Below are positions 59,676-64,000 of a stretch of 64,000 nucleotides of DNA, piece after piece. Made by a program: the position numbers and the translations under genes. The DNA is from H111-94 sp034436045 (GTDB taxonomy: Bacteria > Chloroflexota > Ktedonobacteria > Ktedonobacterales > Ktedonobacteraceae). A model generated the notes under the pieces. It had not been told where the DNA came from, searched no databases, and was given only the letters and a program-made list of their open reading frames with translations. Position 1 is the first letter of the stretch, and each line of letters begins with the position of its first letter. The stretch spans positions 13,979 through 77,978 of the forward strand of contig DAOTVZ010000205.1 of assembly GCA_034436045.1 (NCBI GenBank), read 5' to 3'.

Positions 59676-60754
59676 AGATCAGCGATTTTGACTACGAATT
59701 GCCTGCCGAACTTATCGCTCAGACTCCTATTGAGCCACGCGATGCCTCACGGCTCATGGTCATTGAGCGCCGTAGTGAGGCCATCGAACATCGCCACTTC
59801 CGCGATATTGGCGACTATTTGCGTCCCGGCGACCTGTTAATTGCGAACCAGAGCCGCGTCATTCCGGCCCGCCTGCTCGGACATCGCGCGGGCACCGGCG
59901 GCCAGGTAGAAGTATTATTGCTCTCCGAGCGCACCGACCTGGGCCGCGATACCTGGGAGGCACTGGTTCGTCCCGGTCGTCGCCTGCGCGAAGGCGACCG
60001 CATTATCTTTGGCGATGCCACTGGCTCACAATTGATAGGCGAGATTATCAAACGCACCGAAACCGGTGGGCGCATTCTGCATCTCTTCGTGCCGGATGCG
60101 ACCACCACTACCAGCGATCCCTACGATGCGTTGGCGGTGCGCAATCTGATTGACAAACTGGGCAAGATACCGCTGCCACCGTATATTCACGAGACGTTGC
60201 AGAACCCTGAACGCTATCAGACGGTCTACGCACGTATCAGCGGGTCAGCCGCCGCACCCACCGCCGGTCTACACTTCACACCCGAACTGCTGGAACGTCT
60301 GCAACAACAGGGAGTGCGCGTCGGCTTCGTCACGCTGCACGTGGGTCTGGACACCTTCCGCCCCGTCGAAGTCGAATACGTCAGCGAACACAAAATGCAC
60401 AGTGAAGAGATCATGTTGGACGAACCAACGGCGGCGCTGATTAACGAAACACGCGCCAGCGGCGGGCGGGTGGTAGCCGTCGGCACAACTTCCGTGCGCG
60501 TCCTGGAGAGCGTTGCCAGCTTCTATGATGGGCAAATCAAGCCATATCACGGGCGCACCAGCCTGTTCATCACGCCCGGTACGCGCTACCAGATCGTCGA
60601 TGCCATGATCACCAACTTCCATCTGCCGCGTTCTACTCTACTGTTGCTGGTCAGCGCCTTCATGGGCAAAGAACTGATGGAAAGAGCCTATCAAGAAGCC
60701 ATTCGTGAACGATACCGCTTCTTCAGCTTCGGCGATGCTATGCTAATTTTATAA
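59660..60754 (+). CDS. queA: S-adenosylmethionine:tRNA ribosyltransferase-isomerase QueA
   Basis: 364 residues from GTG 59660. It transfers ribose from SAM to 7-aminomethyl-7-deazaguanine in tRNA, making epoxyqueuosine. Family segments: FDYELPAELIAQTPIEPRDASRLMV, the middle KIPLPPYIHETLQNPERYQTVYA, AAPTAGLHFTPELLERLQQQGV, VAVGTTSVRVLES and the C-terminal FHLPRSTLLLLVSAFMG. It overlaps ruvB, a frequent pairing (ruvB-queA). It ends at a 29-bp inverted repeat. Confidence 0.97.
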   Translation: MDNTLKISDFDYELPAELIAQTPIEPRDASRLMVIERRSEAIEHRHFRDIGDYLRPGDLLIANQSRVIPARLLGHRAGTGGQVEVLLLSERTDLGRDTWEALVRPGRRLREGDRIIFGDATGSQLIGEIIKRTETGGRILHLFVPDATTTTSDPYDALAVRNLIDKLGKIPLPPYIHETLQNPERYQTVYARISGSAAAPTAGLHFTPELLERLQQQGVRVGFVTLHVGLDTFRPVEVEYVSEHKMHSEEIMLDEPTAALINETRASGGRVVAVGTTSVRVLESVASFYDGQIKPYHGRTSLFITPGTRYQIVDAMITNFHLPRSTLLLLVSAFMGKELMERAYQEAIRERYRFFSFGDAMLIL

Positions 60755-60770
60755 ACCAATAGAAGGTAAC

Positions 60771-60849
60771 GCTGTTTAAAAAATAAATTCCACTATACCA
60801 CCACTTGTGCAGAGATCAACGGTATAGTGGAATTTATTTTTTAAACAGC
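60771..60849. terminator. 29-bp perfect inverted repeat after queA
   Basis: Arms 60771-60799 and 60821-60849 are exact complements with a 21-base loop. Each arm contains an A/T tract of eight or more bases (TTTTTT on both strands). It lies 17 bases after the queA stop. A terminator is likely. Confidence 0.75.
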
Positions 60850-60949
60850 ATTATCCTGTCTCTACTGAAACGAATATCCATTGACATCGTGATACTGTGA
60901 TGTGAAGAGTGTGTGTATAGTAGAAGTGCAGGGAATGTAGGAGTATCAC

Positions 60950-62164
60950 ATGTTACGGCTCTGGCGCTCGGAGCGTTCGGCGCTCATCCTGGTAACTTTA
61001 ACGGTTTTGATTGATTTCATCGGTTTTGGTCTCATATACCCCATCTTTCCGTTCTGGGCCGAACACATTGGCGCGAATGCCTTTGTGATCGGCCTGTTCA
61101 TTGCTGTTCATGCCCTCGCGCAGTGTATGTTCATGCCCATTCTTGGTATGCTCTCAGACCGCTATGGGCGTCGTTCAATCATCATTGTTACCTTGCTCAT
61201 TGAGACGCTTTCGCTGATCTTAACTGTGCTGGCACGTAATTTGCTGCTGCTTATCCTGGCGCGTTTCATCGCTGGAGCCGGTGCCTCGCGTATTGGTTCG
61301 GCGCAGACGGTAGTGACCGATGTGACGCCGCCGCAACAGCGCACGCAGGGTATGGGTCTGCTAGGCGCAGCGTTCGGCATGGGTATGATTATCGGGCCAC
61401 CGCTCGGTGGCCTGCTGGCCTCGATCAGAATAACGCTGCCCTTCTGGGTGGCGGCTGGCGTACTGCTCATCAATGCCTTGCTGGTAACGCTCTTCCTGCC
61501 GGAGACACGCAAGATAGCGCCTATGCAAACTCAAATACTGACTGCTCGCGCGCGCTGGCACATTTTGCCAACTGGCTGGCGCAAGTTGTATCGCTCACCG
61601 GCCATTACGCGGCTGATGGCGGTTGATTTGCTCTTCGCGCTGGCCTTTGCCACCGTCATCTCTGTTTTTGCCCTCTTCACTGAACATCATTTTGGCTGGA
61701 AGGCAAAACAGGTAGGCTATACGTTTACATATTTGGGTATTATCTCGGTTATCATGCAGGGGGGGCTGATCGGCTGGCTGGCGAAACGCCTGGGTGAGCA
61801 AAAACTGCTCTTGTTGGGCCTGTGCTGTCTGGCCGGTGGCCTGCTTGCGCTGTCGTTGAGTCGTAGCGTGGCTTTCATGCTGCTCGCGCTCGGCGTACTG
61901 CATGTTGGTGAAGGAGTAGCGCGTCCCTCTATCACGGCGCTGTTCTCCTTTGCCAGCCCGGCGGACATGGAAGGGGAGACATTGGGTATCGCGCAGGGTG
62001 TGGGGAGCCTGGGCAACATGATCGGGCCGATGCTGGCCGGTAGCTGCTATCTGCTGGCCGGTTCGCGCATCCCCTTCATGACTGGTGGTGCTTTCGTAGT
62101 AGTGGCCGCCCTGCTGCTTTTACCTCCACTACCTGCAATCATCCGTCAATCTGTAAGAACATGA
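60950..62164 (+). CDS. MFS transporter, drug:H+ antiporter (DHA1/TetA-like)
   Basis: 404 residues, 12 membrane helices. Motif A after helix 2 (GMLSDRYGRRSIII), motif C-like GAAFGMGMIIGPPLGGLL in helix 5, a central loop (LPETRKIAPMQTQ), and the second-half motif GWLAKRLGEQK. The build resembles tetracycline/multidrug efflux pumps. The substrate cannot be predicted. No regulator gene lies next to it. Confidence 0.9.
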   Translation: MLRLWRSERSALILVTLTVLIDFIGFGLIYPIFPFWAEHIGANAFVIGLFIAVHALAQCMFMPILGMLSDRYGRRSIIIVTLLIETLSLILTVLARNLLLLILARFIAGAGASRIGSAQTVVTDVTPPQQRTQGMGLLGAAFGMGMIIGPPLGGLLASIRITLPFWVAAGVLLINALLVTLFLPETRKIAPMQTQILTARARWHILPTGWRKLYRSPAITRLMAVDLLFALAFATVISVFALFTEHHFGWKAKQVGYTFTYLGIISVIMQGGLIGWLAKRLGEQKLLLLGLCCLAGGLLALSLSRSVAFMLLALGVLHVGEGVARPSITALFSFASPADMEGETLGIAQGVGSLGNMIGPMLAGSCYLLAGSRIPFMTGGAFVVVAALLLLPPLPAIIRQSVRT

Positions 62165-62460
62165 TGATGAATTTGTTCCCCCGAAACCGGCACTGGCCTC
62201 ATGCCGTAGGGGCGTGATTGATCACGCCCTGTTCGTCCGACGCACGCTCTCAGGGCGTGATGAATCACGCCCCTACGGGAATGTGCATTCTGATGAGTGA
62301 TGAAGCGCGCGGTGGATGTGATAAATTATGCCCTTTGTATCTTCATGTGCCCCTCTATAAACGCACTCTATAAACGGCGTACCCGTTTTTATTTATGATG
62401 CGTGTTGAAGAGTATGCGCCGCCGATCACAAGTGGCCGGGGAAGATACTGGGTAGGGAAG
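62165..62460. other. Intergenic region with a paired palindromic repeat
   Basis: 62206-62276 is a large palindrome: GTAGGGGCGTGATTGATCAC opens it, a 20-base spacer follows, and the complementary CCCCTAC end closes it. This is the same family as at 42067 and 58277. The rest shows nothing. Confidence 0.6.
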
Positions 62461-62502
62461 TGGGCGATGAGGGATTCGAACCCCCGACCTACTGCGTGTA
62501 AA
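62461..62502 (-). tRNA. 3' fragment of tRNA-Val(TAC): attachment-site junction
   Basis: Read on the minus strand the segment runs from the anticodon loop (tttacac, anticodon TAC) through cgcag, the variable region, the T-arm (gggggttcgaatccc) and the 3' acceptor strand ATCGCCC plus A. The 5' half, which should start GGGCGAT, is absent: unrelated sequence lies on that side. It is thus not a functional tRNA but the copy of a tRNA 3' end left by integration of an element into tRNA-Val. The intact gene is expected at the other end of the element, beyond the window. Confidence 0.8.
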
Positions 62503-62615
62503 TCAATAGCTGATCCAAGCAACTCCAATCGTCCTGTAGAGCCACTTCACAAAAACGAAACCACTACTTTCAAATAGTAATTAGTTGTTCCCAAAATCAT
62601 CCTACATTTAGCCAT

Positions 62616-62644
62616 AAAAAAGGGATAGTAAAGCTACTACCCCT
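62616..62644 (-). terminator. Terminator of the integrase transcript
   Basis: On the minus strand an imperfect stem (GGGTAGTA / TACTATCCC) is followed by TTTTTT, about 20 bases after the integrase stop. Confidence 0.65.
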
Positions 62645-62662
62645 TAAAGCAGAGAAATCTCA

Positions 62663-63664
62663 CTATTTATCATTCCAATAGCCAGAGCCAAAATCCTCAT
62701 GTTCAACATTCCGACCAGGACGCAGTGGAGAATATTGCTCATGAGACTTTTTCAGTTGATCGATAGTGAGCGATGCATAATGGTCGGTCATCTTCAAGGA
62801 AGTATGCCCCAACTGGCGGCGAACATCAAGAGGGCTGCGACCACTGGCAAGCTGCGTCGTCGCCATATAACGGCGACACTGATGCGCAGAGACACGCTTT
62901 CCATCTATCCCTGTTCTTTTCTTCAATCTCTTGAAGAGCATTGAGACACCCCACTTTGTTAGCGGTTGCCCGTTAGCAGCCAGGAATACGGCATCATCCT
63001 TACGAGCACGTTCATCACCCGAAAGAACCGAACGATGATGAGCTAGGTAGGAATGAAGCGGCTTGAAGCCATCACGAGACACCGGCACCTGTTGCCATTT
63101 GTTTCCCTTACGATGCACTAATAGCACGCGATCAGACTTGTCAATATCACCCAGACGCAAACCTACCAATTCACTCAACCGTATACCAGTATCAATCAGG
63201 AGCGTCACAATCGCCCGATTGCGAGCAGTCAAAGCACGCCGCAATTGCGGATTATAGATGTCACCCTCTTCACAAGCATCAAGCAGCTTCTTGACCTCAT
63301 CGGGCGTAAACGTAGGGACAAATTTCTTTTCCACACGTGGCAGCTTGAAGCGCGTCGTAATCGGCTTCTCTATCTTTTCCTCTAGCTCTAGCCAATGACA
63401 GAACGCCAGGAGCGAACGCCCATAGCTCTGTATAGACTCATCGCTCAGACTCTTACCCCGATATGTAGGAGTCCTTTTCAGGTAGCCCATCCAGCCGCGC
63501 AGATGCTCTAACCTCAAATCCTCAACATCCACTATCCCATGTGCAGACTGTAGCCAGGTCGAGAAGTAACGCAAACGCTGCTCATAGGCAATGATGGTCT
63601 TAGGTGAGCAGTTATCCAACCCTCGAACCTCAAGAAACTCTTTGATAGCATCCTGTATCTTCAT
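62663..63664 (-). CDS. Tyrosine recombinase/integrase
   Basis: 333 residues from ATG 63664 (GGGAG upstream). The N-terminal SAM-like core-binding domain (1-100) precedes the catalytic domain with Arg162 (TGIRLSELVGLRLGDID), Lys186, His261 and Arg264 (SAHQCRRYMA), His287 (RRQLGHTSL) and nucleophile Tyr296. All active-site residues are present. It lies 160 bases from the tRNA-Val fragment, the usual place for the integrase of an element using that tRNA as attachment site. It is preceded by a short N-terminal paralogue with a 10-base gap. Confidence 0.92.
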   Translation of the reverse strand: MKIQDAIKEFLEVRGLDNCSPKTIIAYEQRLRYFSTWLQSAHGIVDVEDLRLEHLRGWMGYLKRTPTYRGKSLSDESIQSYGRSLLAFCHWLELEEKIEKPITTRFKLPRVEKKFVPTFTPDEVKKLLDACEEGDIYNPQLRRALTARNRAIVTLLIDTGIRLSELVGLRLGDIDKSDRVLLVHRKGNKWQQVPVSRDGFKPLHSYLAHHRSVLSGDERARKDDAVFLAANGQPLTKWGVSMLFKRLKKRTGIDGKRVSAHQCRRYMATTQLASGRSPLDVRRQLGHTSLKMTDHYASLTIDQLKKSHEQYSPLRPGRNVEHEDFGSGYWNDK

Positions 63665-63674
63665 AAGCCACTCC

Positions 63675-63836
63675 CTATACATTCGCTCTAAGATGACAGC
63701 TAAATGACCAAGCAGGAGATAGTAGCCGCCGAGCAAAAAAACGTAACTTCTGTTCATACCACTCAATAGTCCGATGACTACGCCCACGTACCTTGCAATC
63801 AAGAATATAACCCCTGATAGCCTCATCAATTTTCAT
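63675..63836 (-). CDS. Short recombinase N-terminal-like protein
   Basis: 53 residues from ATG 63836, with AGGGGGCGG just upstream. It begins MKIDEAIRGYILDCKVRGRS and continues HRTIEWYEQKLRFFARRL, which aligns with the first 37 residues of the full integrase (MKIQDAIKEFLEV, then PKTIIAYEQRLRYFSTWL). It stops before the rest of the core-binding domain. It is either a truncated second integrase or a small DNA-binding accessory/excision protein. Gaps of 9 and 10 bases to its neighbours suggest an operon. Confidence 0.6.
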   Translation of the reverse strand: MKIDEAIRGYILDCKVRGRSHRTIEWYEQKLRFFARRLLSPAWSFSCHLRANV

Positions 63837-63845
63837 AGCCGCCCC

Positions 63846-64000
63846 CTAAGCATTCTCACAAACACCATACAGCACTTGCTTCTTTTTGACTTCCTCAACA
63901 AAAACCCGATCCCGCTCATCTAGATAGGACACACCTGCCTCAGAGAGCCAGTGCAGCACTAACGACACATCCGTGTCCGTACTGGCATACTCGCCACCAA
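63846..64000 (-). CDS. C-terminal part of an unknown element gene, cut by the window edge
   Basis: A frame open from the right edge to TAG at 63846-63848 gives about 50 residues, including LVLHWLSEAGVSYLDERDRV, then FVEEVKKKQVLYGVCENA. It is helical and charged. No family is recognised. It ends 9 bases before the short recombinase-like gene and is probably transcribed with it. Confidence 0.5.
   Translation of the reverse strand, partial: GGEYASTDTDVSLVLHWLSEAGVSYLDERDRVFVEEVKKKQVLYGVCENA

Noticed and set aside
62395..62577. 60-residue ORF containing MRDSNPRPTACKS
   Set aside because: It is the antisense translation of the tRNA-Val fragment, a common false gene.

Overview
The window looks like the replication-origin region of a bacterial chromosome of moderate GC content (estimated by eye, mid-50s percent). 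Gene content and protein style suggest a Gram-positive-like or monoderm soil bacterium, possibly a Chloroflexota/Ktedonobacteria-type organism. The taxon is an inference, because no rRNA or other decisive marker is present. Supporting points are SRP54, DnaG, a primary sigma factor, ClpB, RuvB and QueA; exported cell-wall enzymes of L,D-transpeptidase, LysM/transglycosylase and glucosaminidase type; no LPS or outer-membrane genes; an archaeal-type glycogen debranching enzyme; and an R2lox-type oxidase.

Layout. 1-4.9 kb: end of an unknown gene, a double-glycine-leader peptide gene, ffh, an L,D-transpeptidase lipoprotein and an unknown gene. 4.9-16.7 kb: one long minus-strand exopolysaccharide operon (two GT4 glycosyltransferases, a phosphoglycosyl transferase, a Wzz/BY-kinase-like protein with a degenerate Walker A, a 1060-aa Wzy-Wzx fusion, a BioF2-type acetyltransferase and an alkaline-phosphatase-superfamily protein) with an Rpn-family nuclease at its end. 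17-25 kb: TPR protein, RidA, Uma2 nuclease, HD-GYP protein, an amino-acid-type solute-binding lipoprotein and glycogen debranching enzyme. 25.2-26.25 kb: a noncoding region with 14 exact DnaA boxes, many near-boxes and a 40-bp perfect inverted repeat; this is the likely oriC, or else a DnaA-titration locus, with no dnaA beside it. 26.5-30.1 kb: dnaG and rpoD. 30-35 kb: an orphan CpaF N-terminal domain, the gap-pgk-tpiA glycolytic operon and a small heat-shock protein. 35-42 kb: aminotransferase, SDR, hutH, CDP-alcohol phosphatidyltransferase and hutI. 42.5-46 kb: a lipid-type operon of MaoC hydratase, acyl-CoA ligase, R2lox oxidase and a stand-alone AsnC effector domain. Between 34.3 and 43.1 kb lie seven parS-like ParB sites, five of them perfect, which support the origin assignment.

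46-58 kb: a second double-glycine-leader peptide with a divergent AT-rich small ORF, envelope proteins, transaldolase next to a divergent methyltransferase, a degenerate histidine-kinase/response-regulator fusion, and clpB. 58-62 kb: a 44-bp palindromic tandem array, ruvB-queA and an MFS transporter. 62.46-64 kb: the left junction of an integrative element. It consists of a 3' fragment of tRNA-Val, a tyrosine recombinase, a short second recombinase N-terminal fragment, and a gene running off the window.

Recurrent structure: several genes end in very long perfect inverted repeats of 23-35 bp arms, and a palindromic repeat family beginning GTAGGGGCGT is scattered through intergenic DNA and once inside a coding sequence.
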